64,000 nt of DNA from Pseudolabrys sp. Root1462 (lineage in GTDB: Bacteria > Pseudomonadota > Alphaproteobacteria > Rhizobiales > Xanthobacteraceae). The stretch spans positions 957,757 to 1,021,756 of the forward strand of contig NZ_LMFS01000001.1 of NCBI RefSeq assembly GCF_001426945.1, given 5' to 3'. The notes under the pieces are model-generated. The model was not told where the DNA came from and made no database searches. It worked only from the letters and a program-made list of their open reading frames with translations. This document shows, piece after piece, positions 7,501 to 16,800 of this stretch (the stretch's first letter is position 1; each line of letters starts with the position of its first letter). The translations under genes and the position numbers were made by a program.

Positions 7501-8688
7501 ATGCGGCCTCACTTGCCTCTGCTGTCGAGCGACACCGGCTTTGCGGCGCGCAGCGCCGCGTTCTACGCCGCGCTGTTCATCCTCAGCGGCATCGTGCTGC
7601 CGTTCTTTCCGCTGTGGCTCAAGGCCAAGGGCGTCGAAACCGCGCTGATCGGCATCATCCTGGCGGCGCCGCAGCTCGTGCGCATCGTCGCCATTCCGCT
7701 GGCGACCGCCAATGCCGACCGCAGGGACGCCCTGCGCGGCACCATCGTCACACTGAGCGCGCTCAGCGTCGCCGGTTACGCGCTGGTGGCCTGGGCGGAG
7801 GGCGGTCTCGTCATCCTGTGCGCCTATGCCTTGACGGCGTTCGCGACGACGCCGGTGATGCCGCTGCTGGAGACCTACACCTTGCGCGGGTTGGGAGCGC
7901 GCGGCCGCGCCTATGGTCCGGTGCGGCTGTGGGGTTCGGTGGCCTTCATCTTCGGTCTGTTCGGCGCCGGTTTTGCCGCCGACGTGCTGTCGGCGCGCAG
8001 CCTGATCTGGCTGATCGTGGCGGCGAGCGCAGTCGCGCTGGCGATGGCGGTCAATCTCGTGCCGGTGTCGGCCGGCGAGCCGGAGTCGGCGGCGACGTCC
8101 CGCGCGCCGAAGCGCCTGCTGCGCGATCGCGCCTTCCTCGTCGTCGCGGTGTCGGCCGGACTGACGCAAGCGAGCCACGCCGTCTACTACGCCTTCTCCG
8201 CGCTCGACTGGCGCAATGCCGGTCTCGACGGCACGGCGATCGCCGCGTTGTGGGCGCTCGGCGTGATCGCCGAGATCATCCTGTTCGCCGTGTCGCACCG
8301 GCTGCCGGCATTCCTGACCCCGAGTTTATTGCTGATGATCGGCGGCGCCGGCGCCGTCCTGCGCTGGACCGTCATGGCCTTCGAACCGCCGGTGGCGCTG
8401 CTGCCGCTGTTGCAGCTTCTGCATGCGCTGAGCTTCGGCATGACGTATCTCGGCGCGCTGTTCTTCACGCATCGCCGCGCGCCGCCGGGGCAGGCGGCGA
8501 CCGCGCAAGGTTATCTCGCTGTTGTGCTCGGCGTCACCGCGGCCTGCGCCACGGCCGCTTCGGGCTGGCTCTATGGCGCCTTCGGCGACAAGGCCTACGC
8601 CGCGATGGCGCTAGTGGCGGTCGTTGGCTGCGCTTATGGCGCTGTAGCGGAGCGCACGGCGCGTCGCATGGCTCGCGATGCGGCGTGA
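7501..8688 (+). CDS. MFS transporter, HcaT/phenylpropionate permease-like
   Basis: 395 residues with about twelve hydrophobic segments and no signal peptide. The N-terminal AFYAALFILSGIVLPFFPLW and the motif PVRLWGSVAFIFG are typical of the MFS_1-like/PPP group that includes HcaT (3-phenylpropionate) and LacY relatives. It probably imports an aromatic acid or similar small organic acid across the inner membrane by proton symport; the actual substrate is unknown. Its last 78 bp overlap the end of the convergent secreted-protein gene. Confidence 0.78.
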   Translation: MRPHLPLLSSDTGFAARSAAFYAALFILSGIVLPFFPLWLKAKGVETALIGIILAAPQLVRIVAIPLATANADRRDALRGTIVTLSALSVAGYALVAWAEGGLVILCAYALTAFATTPVMPLLETYTLRGLGARGRAYGPVRLWGSVAFIFGLFGAGFAADVLSARSLIWLIVAASAVALAMAVNLVPVSAGEPESAATSRAPKRLLRDRAFLVVAVSAGLTQASHAVYYAFSALDWRNAGLDGTAIAALWALGVIAEIILFAVSHRLPAFLTPSLLLMIGGAGAVLRWTVMAFEPPVALLPLLQLLHALSFGMTYLGALFFTHRRAPPGQAATAQGYLAVVLGVTAACATAASGWLYGAFGDKAYAAMALVAVVGCAYGAVAERTARRMARDAA

Positions 8689-9207
8689 AGCGCGGCGTTC
8701 GCTGCGCGCTTCGGCGCGGCGGTCGACACGCTGGCGCGCCGGCGTCGTCTCGGCGCGGCGGGTTTCCGCGCGCGCGCCGCACTCGCTGACGATGCCGTGC
8801 ATCGAGGCGCCCTGCATGTAGATCATCTTGCGCGACAGCCCGCCGTTGCGGTTGATCCAGCGGCGCACGTCCTTCGGATAGATATTCCACAAGGCCTGGG
8901 TGCCGGGCGCGCTCGTCACCGGCGTGCCATCGGAGTCGGGCATCCACGCGGCATGGAAACCAAACCGTGCGCGCGGCGTTGCACAAATACGCGAGCGCGG
9001 GATCAGGCCGAGAACCAGCGTGCAGGCCGACAGGCAGTTGCCGTCGATCATGACGCTCTCGCCCGACGAGCGCAGTACGGCGAAGGCTTGCAGGTAATGA
9101 CCGATCTGGCCGCCGCGGTCTTCAGCGATGCGCATCGTTGCCGAAGCCGGCGTGGTCAAAACCGACGCCACGGCAATCGCACCTAGCAAAGTGCCTTTGA
9201 ACCACAT
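8611..9207 (-). CDS. Secreted protein, COG3904-like (ClpP/crotonase-like fold suspected)
   Basis: 198 residues with a signal peptide (cleavage near 23, after TTPASA). The mature part carries GGQIGHYLQAF, the motif VMIDGNCLSACTLVLGLIP (about 53-71), then FGFHAAW and W..YPKDVRRWINRNGG. The DGxCxSACT pattern is that of periplasmic proteins grouped as COG3904, in which a serine-protease-like ClpP fold has been suggested. The recognisable domain ends near residue 145 at CGAR; the remaining Arg/Ala-rich tail is low-complexity and is read across the end of the convergent MFS gene. The tail may therefore be a recent extension. Confidence 0.65.
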   Translation of the reverse strand: MWFKGTLLGAIAVASVLTTPASATMRIAEDRGGQIGHYLQAFAVLRSSGESVMIDGNCLSACTLVLGLIPRSRICATPRARFGFHAAWMPDSDGTPVTSAPGTQALWNIYPKDVRRWINRNGGLSRKMIYMQGASMHGIVSECGARAETRRAETTPARQRVDRRAEARSERRASRRIASHATRRALRYSAISAANDRH

Positions 9208-9275
9208 CCCCCGTCCCCGTCGTCGGCATGCGATATTGACTCAAGTGTAGACCGAACTGGGTGATGACGGAAAGG

Positions 9276-9289
9276 TTTGGTTAACCAAA
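9276..9289. promoter_or_regulatory. Perfect 14-bp palindrome, possible operator
   Basis: TTTGGTTAACCAAA lies about 70 bp upstream of the start of the COG3904-like gene, in a locally AT-richer stretch. It is a plausible dimer-binding site; no regulator is identified. Confidence 0.35.
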
Positions 9290-9314
9290 TTCAGGGGGAA
9301 GTTCGTGAACAAAA

Positions 9315-9542
9315 TCAGGTATTTGAATTGAGGCCGAAGTTCCATTTTGGAACAGGTTGCGCGGCGGTCGGCTTGTTTGATCGTGCAGCGGCCCAATCCT
9401 CGGCGGCGGCGCCGACGCAATCCTCGGCCATTTGCAACAGCTTACGCGCCATCGCCGAGTCGGTCGTCGCCATGGCCATCTCCCGGCACAGGCCGGCATG
9501 CACCAGCAGGCGCTCGGCAATTTTCGAATATTGCGGTGGCAT
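9315..9542 (-). CDS. Small hypothetical protein
   Basis: 75 residues: a compact helical protein (IAERLLVHAGLCREMAMATT, KLLQMAEDCVGAAAEDW) with a flexible end. The helix pattern resembles small uncharacterised proteins common in Bradyrhizobium relatives that have a conserved LxxMAED segment. No function can be assigned. It starts 83 bp downstream of the epimerase-like gene on the same strand. Codon use looks like that of its neighbours. Confidence 0.5.
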   Translation of the reverse strand: MPPQYSKIAERLLVHAGLCREMAMATTDSAMARKLLQMAEDCVGAAAEDWAAARSNKPTAAQPVPKWNFGLNSNT

Positions 9543-9624
9543 TGGCGCGATCCCTGACCGGGCGTGTTTTGCCGCAGGCGGCGCGAGCGCGCATTGACCA
9601 AACGCAAGGGTTGCGGGCCGGGAT

Positions 9625-10638
9625 CTATCCCCAGAGCGCCGGCTCCGGCGGATCGACGCGGCTGCCGGTGTAATGCAGGCCCGGCGTGCGGTCGCGGGCC
9701 AGCAGCAGCGGACCGTCGAGGTCGGTGAAGCGGGCGCGCTGCGCCAGCAGCACCGCCGGCGCCATGGCGAGCGAGGTCGCGACCATGCAGCCGGCCATGA
9801 TGATGAAGCCGGCCTGCGCCGCGGCTTCCGCCATGGCGAGCGCTTCGGTCAGGCCGCCGGCCTTGTCGAGTTTGATATTCACCGCGTCGTATTTGCCCTT
9901 GAGCGCGGCGAGTGAAGCGCGGTCGTGCACGCTCTCGTCGGCGCACACCGGGATCGGCCGGGCAATGCGCGACAGGGCATCGTCGCGGCCTTCGGGCAGC
10001 GGCTGTTCGACCAACACCACGCCGGCATCGGCGCAGGCCTTGAGATTGGCGGCGAGGCGATCCTCGTTCCAGCCTTCATTGGCATCGACCACCAGCGCGG
10101 CGTTCGGCGCGGCGGCACGCACCGCGGCGATGCGCGCCGGATCGCCGCCGTTAGTTTCATCGCCGCCGAGCTTGATCTTGAGCAGCGGACGCGCCGCCGC
10201 GGCGGCGGCCGCACCGGCCATGGTGGCCGGATCGGACAGCGAGATGGTGAAAGCGGTGGTGAGCGGGCCGGGTTGCGGCAGACCGGCGAGCTGCCAGACC
10301 CGGCGGCCGCTGCGCTTGGCTTCATAGTCCCAGAAGGCGCAATCGAGGGCGTTGCGCGCTGCGCCAGGCGGCATCGCGCCTTGCAGCCCGATTCGGTCGA
10401 GGCCCGCGTGCAGCGATTCGCGCATCGCCTCGAGCGCCGCGGTGACGCTGTCGATGCTCTCGCCGTAGCGGGCATAGGGCACGCATTCGCCGCGACCTGT
10501 CGTCTCACCGTCATCGACGGCGGCCATGACAACGACCGCCTCGGTCTTGGCGCCGCGGCTGATCGAGAACGAGCCGGCGATGGGAAACCGCTCGACTGTG
10601 ACCGCAAGGCCAAGGGCAAGAGGGCGGCGAGGGGCCAA
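9625..10638 (-). CDS. Enolase-superfamily dipeptide epimerase / N-acyl amino acid racemase-like
   Basis: 337 residues with the muconate-lactonising subgroup layout. Catalytic and metal residues are visible: K154-x-K156 (LKIKLGG), metal ligands D185 (VDANEGW), E211 (VEQPLP) and D234 (ADESVH), and K256-x-D-K259 (NIKLDKAGG). This set fits L-Ala-D/L-Glu epimerase (YcjG/YkfB) and the related DgcA racemase; both epimerise a glutamate-type alpha carbon. Peptidoglycan-peptide recycling is the usual role, but specificity inside this superfamily is hard to read from motifs. No murein-recycling partner is adjacent. Confidence 0.8.
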   Translation of the reverse strand: MAPRRPLALGLAVTVERFPIAGSFSISRGAKTEAVVVMAAVDDGETTGRGECVPYARYGESIDSVTAALEAMRESLHAGLDRIGLQGAMPPGAARNALDCAFWDYEAKRSGRRVWQLAGLPQPGPLTTAFTISLSDPATMAGAAAAAAARPLLKIKLGGDETNGGDPARIAAVRAAAPNAALVVDANEGWNEDRLAANLKACADAGVVLVEQPLPEGRDDALSRIARPIPVCADESVHDRASLAALKGKYDAVNIKLDKAGGLTEALAMAEAAAQAGFIIMAGCMVATSLAMAPAVLLAQRARFTDLDGPLLLARDRTPGLHYTGSRVDPPEPALWG

Positions 10639-10798
10639 GGCGCAACCTTTCCGAGAAGGTCCAAAACGGGACGAAGTGGGGATATCCGGGCGGCGGGGGC
10701 CCGGTCAAACCCACGCCGGGGCTTAAATCGGCGCGAAGAGGCTGGCCGGGGGAGGGAATCGCCCTTATGTCCCTTATCCTGAGGGCTGGAGCGTTGCG

Positions 10799-11935
10799 GT
10801 GAAAAACGGTCAATTCCTGCGCGAAAACCTGCAAGGCGACCGGCTGGCGCTCACCGGCGCCGGCGTCTGGACCGCGGCCGACGCGCGGGCGCTGGAAGCG
10901 CAGATCGACCGCCTCGGCCGCAGCCACCCGGCCGTGAAGAGCGTCACCATCGACATGGCGCCGGTCGAGCGGCTCGACACTTTCGGCGCCTGGCTGCTGG
11001 AGCGGCTGGTCCGCGCCTTCGAGGCGCGCGGCGGCAAGGTCGAGGTCACCGGCCTCAAGGCGGATTATCGCGGGCTGATCGACGAGATGCGTGCGGTCAA
11101 GCTCGACGATCTCGACCGCCGCCGCGGCGGCACGCCGCTCAGCTACGCGCTGTCGTCGATCGGCGAGAACATCGTCTCGGTCGGACATTCCTTCGTCGCC
11201 ATCGTCAACATGTTCGGCGCGCTGGTGACGGCGATCCTGCGCGTCCTCAAGCGGCCGCTGTCGTTCCGCATGACGTCGCTGATCCACCAGGTGGATATGG
11301 TGGCGTGGCGCGCGGTGCCGATCGTCCTGCTCATCACCTTCCTGATCGGCTGCATCATCGCCCAGCAGGGCCTGTTTCATTTCCGCAAGTTCGGCGCCGA
11401 CGTCTATGTCGTCGACATGGTCGGCATTCTGGTGCTGCGCGAACTCGGCGTGCTGATCGTCTGCATCATGGTCGCCGGCCGCTCCGGATCGGCCTACACC
11501 GCCGAACTCGGTTCGATGAAGATGCGCGAGGAGATCGACGCGCTGCAGACCATGGGCTTCGATCCGATCGAGGTGCTGGTGCTGCCGCGCATCCTGGCGC
11601 TGATCATCGGCGTGCCGATCCTGACCTTCATCGGCTCGATGGCCGCGCTGTATGGCGGCGGGCTGGTGTGCTGGCTCTATGGCGGCATCGCGCCCGACAT
11701 CTTCCTGTCGCGGCTCAAGGAGTCGATCGCGCTCAACACTTTCGAAGTCGGCATGATCAAGGCGCCGTTCATGGCGCTGGTGATCGGCGTCGTCGCCTGC
11801 GTCGAAGGCCTCGCGGTCAAGGGCTCCGCCGAATCGCTCGGCCGCCAGACCACCGCCTCGGTGGTCGAAGCCATTTTCCTCGTCATCGTCATGGATGGCC
11901 TGTTCGCCATCTTCTTTGCCTCGATCGGGATGTAA
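10799..11935 (+). CDS. mlaE: MlaE-type lipid ABC permease with N-terminal STAS domain
   Basis: 378 residues from a GTG start. Residues 1-100 form a STAS-like domain (VTIDMAPVERLDTFGAWLLE), the counterpart of the separate MlaB protein of E. coli. The rest is a MlaE permease with LIGCIIAQQGLFHFRKFGAD, the coupling region GRSGSAYTAELGSMKMREEI and DALQTMGFDP. It is first in an operon with mlaF (3 bp gap) and mlaD. The complex moves phospholipids between inner and outer membranes to keep outer-membrane asymmetry; the direction in this lineage is not settled. No mlaC-like periplasmic carrier gene is in the window. Confidence 0.9.
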   Translation: MKNGQFLRENLQGDRLALTGAGVWTAADARALEAQIDRLGRSHPAVKSVTIDMAPVERLDTFGAWLLERLVRAFEARGGKVEVTGLKADYRGLIDEMRAVKLDDLDRRRGGTPLSYALSSIGENIVSVGHSFVAIVNMFGALVTAILRVLKRPLSFRMTSLIHQVDMVAWRAVPIVLLITFLIGCIIAQQGLFHFRKFGADVYVVDMVGILVLRELGVLIVCIMVAGRSGSAYTAELGSMKMREEIDALQTMGFDPIEVLVLPRILALIIGVPILTFIGSMAALYGGGLVCWLYGGIAPDIFLSRLKESIALNTFEVGMIKAPFMALVIGVVACVEGLAVKGSAESLGRQTTASVVEAIFLVIVMDGLFAIFFASIGM

Positions 11936-11938
11936 GCG

Positions 11939-12751
11939 ATGGCGGCAGCGACAAACGGCGGCAGGGAAGTGGTGATCGAGGCGCGCGGCGTCGAAGTCGG
12001 CTTCGGCGATCGCCTGGTGCTCAAGGGCGCCGACCTCGACGTCTATCGCGGCGAGATCCTCGGCTTCGTCGGCGGCTCCGGCGCCGGCAAATCGGTGCTG
12101 ATGCGCACCATCATCGGCCTCATCAAGAAGCGCTCCGGCACCATCAAGGTGTTCGGCAGCGATCTCGACGCGCTCGGCGACGACGAGCGGCGCGCCATCG
12201 AGCGGCGCTGGGGCGTGCTGTTTCAGCAGGGCGCGCTGTTCTCATCGCTGACGGTGATGGAGAACCTGCAGTTCACGGTGCGCGAAAACCTCAAGCTGCC
12301 GCAGCGCCTGATGGACGAACTGGCGGTGGCCAAGCTGGAGATGGTCGGACTCGACGCCAGCGTTTGCCGCAAATACCCCTCGGAACTCTCCGGCGGCATG
12401 ACCAAGCGCGTGTCGCTGGCCCGGGCGCTGGCGCTCGATCCGGAGATCGTGTTCCTCGACGAGCCGACCTCGGGTCTCGATCCGATCGGCGCCGGCGACT
12501 TCGATACTCTGATCGCCACATTGCAACGCACTTTGGGGCTCACGGTATACATGGTAACGCACGACCTCGACAGTTTGAGCACGGTCTGCGACCGCATCGC
12601 GGTGCTGTTCGACGGCAAGGTGATCGCCGCCGGAACCATGGAGACCATGCTCAAATCCGAGCATCCGTGGATGAAAGAATACTTCCGAGGCAAGCGCGCG
12701 CGGGCCGCGATGGGCGCCCGCGCCGCGGCCCTGCCGGCTAGCAGCGGCTGA
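11939..12751 (+). CDS. mlaF: MlaF-type lipid ABC transporter ATPase
   Basis: 270 residues. Walker A is GGSGAGKS (45-52), the Q-loop is in LFQQGALFSSLTV, the signature is LSGGM (150-154) and Walker B is IVFLDEPTSGLD (170-181). LFQQGALFSSLTV and SGGMTKRVSLARALA are characteristic of Mla/Ttg2A ATPases. It powers the MlaE permease. It is sandwiched 3 bp after mlaE and 13 bp before mlaD, so the three are co-expressed. Confidence 0.92.
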   Translation: MAAATNGGREVVIEARGVEVGFGDRLVLKGADLDVYRGEILGFVGGSGAGKSVLMRTIIGLIKKRSGTIKVFGSDLDALGDDERRAIERRWGVLFQQGALFSSLTVMENLQFTVRENLKLPQRLMDELAVAKLEMVGLDASVCRKYPSELSGGMTKRVSLARALALDPEIVFLDEPTSGLDPIGAGDFDTLIATLQRTLGLTVYMVTHDLDSLSTVCDRIAVLFDGKVIAAGTMETMLKSEHPWMKEYFRGKRARAAMGARAAALPASSG

Positions 12752-12764
12752 ACTGGAGTCGTCG

Positions 12765-13742
12765 ATGGAAACGAGAGCGAATTACGTATTGATAGGCGTG
12801 TTCACGCTGGCGGTGATCGCCGGCGTGTTCGGCTTCATCTACTGGTTCCAGAACATCGGCGGCACCGGCGAGCGTCTGTTCTACCGCATCGTGTTCGATG
12901 GCTCGGTGTCGGGGCTGCGCACCGGCGCGACCGTGTTGTTCAACGGCATCCGCGTCGGCGAAGTGACCGGCCTGCGGCTCGATCCGTCGAAGCCGAAGCA
13001 GGTAGTCGCGACGCTGTCGGTCGATAAATCGGTGACCGTGCGCGACGATACCGGCATCGGTCTCGAATTCCAGGGCCTCACCGGCATCGCCTCGGTGTCG
13101 CTGATCGGCGGCAACCCGTCCGCGAAGGTCGTCGCCGGCGCGGGCCAGGGCGAAACGCCGCCCTTGCTGGTGGCGCCGCCTGGCGCGACGCAGGACGTCA
13201 CGCAGGCCGCGCGCGAGGTCATGCGCAAGCTCGACGATTTCATCTCCCAGAACCAGACCGCATTCCATGCGGCGCTGGAAAATATCCAGAAGTTCACCGA
13301 GTCGCTGTCGCGCAACTCGGAGAACATCGACAAGACTTTGGCCAATATCGAGCAGTTCACCGGCGCGCTGTCGCGCAATTCGGAGAACGTCGACAAGACG
13401 CTCGCCAATATCGAGAAGTTCAGCGGCGCGCTGGGCCGCAACTCGGATCGCATCGACAACATCGCCAAAGGACTCGAAGGCCTGACCGGCGGCGCGGACG
13501 GCAAGGGCGGCGACATCAACGAAGCGGCGCGCTCGATCAAGACGCTGGCGGACAATCTCGACAAGCGCACCGCGGAGCTGACGGTTTATATCGGCCGGCT
13601 GGCAAAGACAGGCACGCGCACGCTCTCGACCATCGACAAGGCGGCGAAGAATTTCGACGAGAACCCGAGCCGCCTGATCTGGGGCGGCGCGCCGCCGGAC
13701 GAGAAGAGGAAGGAACAGCTGCCCACGCCGGCGCGGCGGTAG
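12765..13742 (+). CDS. mlaD: MlaD-type MCE protein with heptad/22-residue repeats
   Basis: 325 residues. A single N-terminal membrane anchor (YVLIGVFTLAVIAGVFGFIY, about 6-25) is followed by an MCE/MlaD domain (VSGLRTGATVLFNGIRVGEV, about 46-65). A long helical tail then carries about three near-perfect 22-residue repeats (SRNSENIDKTLANIEQFTGAL and variants, about 165-235). The hexameric MCE ring binds lipid in the periplasm, and the tail helices probably extend the channel. The tail is longer than in E. coli MlaD (about 180 residues). It is last in the mlaEFD operon. Confidence 0.88.
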   Translation: METRANYVLIGVFTLAVIAGVFGFIYWFQNIGGTGERLFYRIVFDGSVSGLRTGATVLFNGIRVGEVTGLRLDPSKPKQVVATLSVDKSVTVRDDTGIGLEFQGLTGIASVSLIGGNPSAKVVAGAGQGETPPLLVAPPGATQDVTQAAREVMRKLDDFISQNQTAFHAALENIQKFTESLSRNSENIDKTLANIEQFTGALSRNSENVDKTLANIEKFSGALGRNSDRIDNIAKGLEGLTGGADGKGGDINEAARSIKTLADNLDKRTAELTVYIGRLAKTGTRTLSTIDKAAKNFDENPSRLIWGGAPPDEKRKEQLPTPARR

Positions 13743-13820
13743 GCGGCCTCGCTTCTGCGTCACCTTCATCCAGACACTGGGCCCCGCTTTCGGGCGACTA
13801 AGTGAAATCACCGGAAACGA

Positions 13821-13846
13821 AAACGGGCGCCGCGAGGCGCCCGTTT
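13821..13846. terminator. Bidirectional intrinsic terminator
   Basis: A perfect 11-bp stem, AAACGGGCGCC/GGCGCCCGTTT, with a GCGA loop lies between the convergent stops of mlaD and the giant coiled-coil gene. Confidence 0.85.
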
Positions 13847-13875
13847 CAATTTGTACTCGGCAGCATCCGCCGCGA

Positions 13876-16800
13876 TCAGTCGAAGCGGCCGGCCGCGTGC
13901 GCCAGCATGGTGTAGACCTTGCCGGTTTCCGAGGTCAGGTAGGTGCGGGCGACCACCTGACCGCGGTCGTCGCGCGAGACTTCCTCGAGCAGCCGTTCGA
14001 ACTCGCCGATGTAGCGATCGACCGTCTGCTTGAACTCGCGGTCCGACCGGTACTTGCGGCGGATCTCGTCGAACGCCTGCTGACCCTGCAGCGTGTAGAG
14101 CCGGCGGGTGAACACGTTGCGTTCGCCGCGCTTGTAGCGGTCCCACAGATCGGCGGCGGCTTCGTGGTCGATCATGCGGGCGATATCGACCGACAGTGAA
14201 TCGAGCGACTCGATCGAATGCCGCGCCGTGCGGTCGTCGCCGCGGTTGTTGTCGCGGTCACGGCTGGTCTCGCGGACCGGCTCGCGGGCGTAGTCGCGCG
14301 ACGGCTGCAGCGGCTGCTGATCGCCGTCATCGCGCGAGGCGCGGGTCAGCAGATCGCTGAGCCAGCCGCGGTTGCCGCTCGCCGCCGGCTGAGCCGGAAC
14401 GGCTGGCGGAGCGGGCGGTTCGCTGCGCCGCGCCGGCGGCTGGGCGAAGTTTTCCGGACGCTGCGGCAGCGGCCGCGGCGCCGGCTCAGGGCGCGACGGC
14501 GGTTCGCGGCCGCCGATCACGGCGAGCGTCGGCTCCTCGCGCAGGCGGCGCTGCTGCGACACCGGCTCGACGGCGTCGAGATTGCGACCGTGACGGGCGA
14601 CGATGCGGTTGAGTTCGGCCAGCGCCTCGATCTGATCGACGATGGCGCGGCGCATCTGCGCGGCGTTCTCGGCGGTCTCCTGCGGCAGCTCGAACACGCC
14701 GCGGCGCAGCTCGGTGCGGGTCGCCTCCAGCTCGCGCTGCATTTCGGCGGCCATCTGCTTCATGTCCTGCACGGTCTCGGCAAAGCGCTCGGTGGCCTCG
14801 CGGAACATGGTCTGCGTCTCGTCGGACGACTCTTCGTACATCCGGCGCATGCCCTTGGCCGCCTCGGCGAAACGCTCCTGCGCGTCCTGCACCAGCGACT
14901 GCGTCTCGTCGGAGGACTGCTCGTACATCCGGCGCAGGCCCTTGGCCGCTTCGGCGAAGCGTTCCTGGGCGTGCTGGAAGATCGACTCGGTCTCCGACGT
15001 GGTCTGCGAATAGACCTGATTCATGGTCTCGACGGTGCGGCGGCGCTCTTCTTCGGCGGTCTGGCGCACCAGCGCGTACTGCTCGGTGATGGCGCGGGTG
15101 CCATCGGCGCTCGAATCCGACACCACGCGGGCGACTTCGCGGGCGCGCGCCGAAGCCGCTTCGAGCGACTCGTCGAGCAGGCTGGCGAAGCGCTTGAGCC
15201 GCTGTTCGATATCGTCGGTGCGGATATCGAGCGTGGCGACCAGCGAGTCGATCTGCGAGCGGCCTTCGGCGACGTGTTCCTCGGTCTTGCGGTTGCTCGA
15301 CGTGATGAGCTCCGCGGCCTTGGCCAGATCGCGGCCGTGCTCGTCGAACTGGGTGGCGAGCTGACTCAGGTCGTTGAGCGCATGCGCGGTCAGTTCGCGG
15401 AAGTTCACGATCGTCGTTTCGACGCGGTTGGTCGCTTCGTTGGTCGTGCCGTTGACCTCGGTCATGGCGGTGACGAACTCGGAGACGCGCAGCATCAGCG
15501 TGTTTTCCAGCGCGCTCATGTTCTCATGCGAGCCGGACAGCACTTCCTGCAGCATGATATTGGCTTCGCGCAGACGCTCGAACAGCGCGGTGGTGTCGTC
15601 GCTCACCATCTTGTGCGCTTCGAGCATCTCGCTGACGGTGGAAGCGGCGGTCGCGCGCGAGCGTTCGACAGCCTTCGTCGCGGTCTCCTGCAGGTCGTTG
15701 AGCGTGCGGGTCACCGAGTTGGCGGCGGTTTCGCCAGCGGTGTTGATCATGCGCGTGATCTCGGCGCTGTTGTCCATGACCGCGCGGCTGAAGGCGACGC
15801 CCTTGACGTCGAACTCGGCGATCGCCAGTTCGGTCGCCTTGCTGACGTCGGCGGCGAATTGCTGGCCCTTTTCGGTAATGGCGTGCAGCACGCCGCCGCT
15901 GCGGTCGGACAGCACCTCGGTCATCTCGCTGGTGCGCTGGGTAACCGTCTGCGAGATCTCCTCGGCGCGAGCGACGATGTTGCGGGCGATCTCGTCGCTG
16001 GCGTTGATCAGGCTGCGCTCGGCGCTCGACGCGCCCTGGCGGATCTGCTCGGTGGTGGTGGTCGCCAGCGCGGTGAGGGCGCTTTCGGCTTCCGCCGTGT
16101 TGGTCTTGATCGCGTCCGACAGTTCCTCAAGCCGCGCGTTGAGCGTGTCGGCGGCCGATTTCGTGCGGTTCTCGATCTGATCGGTGACGGTGACGGTGCG
16201 GTTGACCAGCAGGTCCTCGAAACGCTCGATGCGGACGTCGAGCGTGTCGGCGACTTCGATGGCCCGGGCGCCGAGCGTCTTGTCCATCTCGTCGACCTTG
16301 GCGGTGATCGCGTTGGCGACTTCGGTGCCGCGGGCGTTGATGACGCCGCTGACGTCGGTGATGCGCTTGTCCAGCGCGCCGATGATCTCGTTGCCGCCAT
16401 CGGTGAGGGTGTTGGCCATGTCGTTGACGCGCGCGCCGAGCAGGTCTTCGAACTGCACCAGGCGCTTGTCGAGCGTCGTCGAAAGGACGTCGGCGCGGCC
16501 GGTGACGCGTTCGTCGAACGAGTCGAGATAGGCGCGCATGGCGTCGGCCACGTCCTGCGTGCGCTGACCGAGACGTTCGATCAGGGCGCCGCCATAGGTC
16601 TTGATGTTGTGGTCGAAATCCGTGACGTGACGGGTGATGAGCGTGCCGAGCGCGGCGGAGTCGCGCTCGATCTTTTCCGACAGCGCGGTGCCGTTGTTGT
16701 CGAACACCTGCTCGAAGGCCTTGAGGCGCTCGGCCAGCATGGCCTCGGTCTGCTCGTTGCGATTGTCGAGGCTCGCGGCGAGGAGATCGGCATTGCGCCG

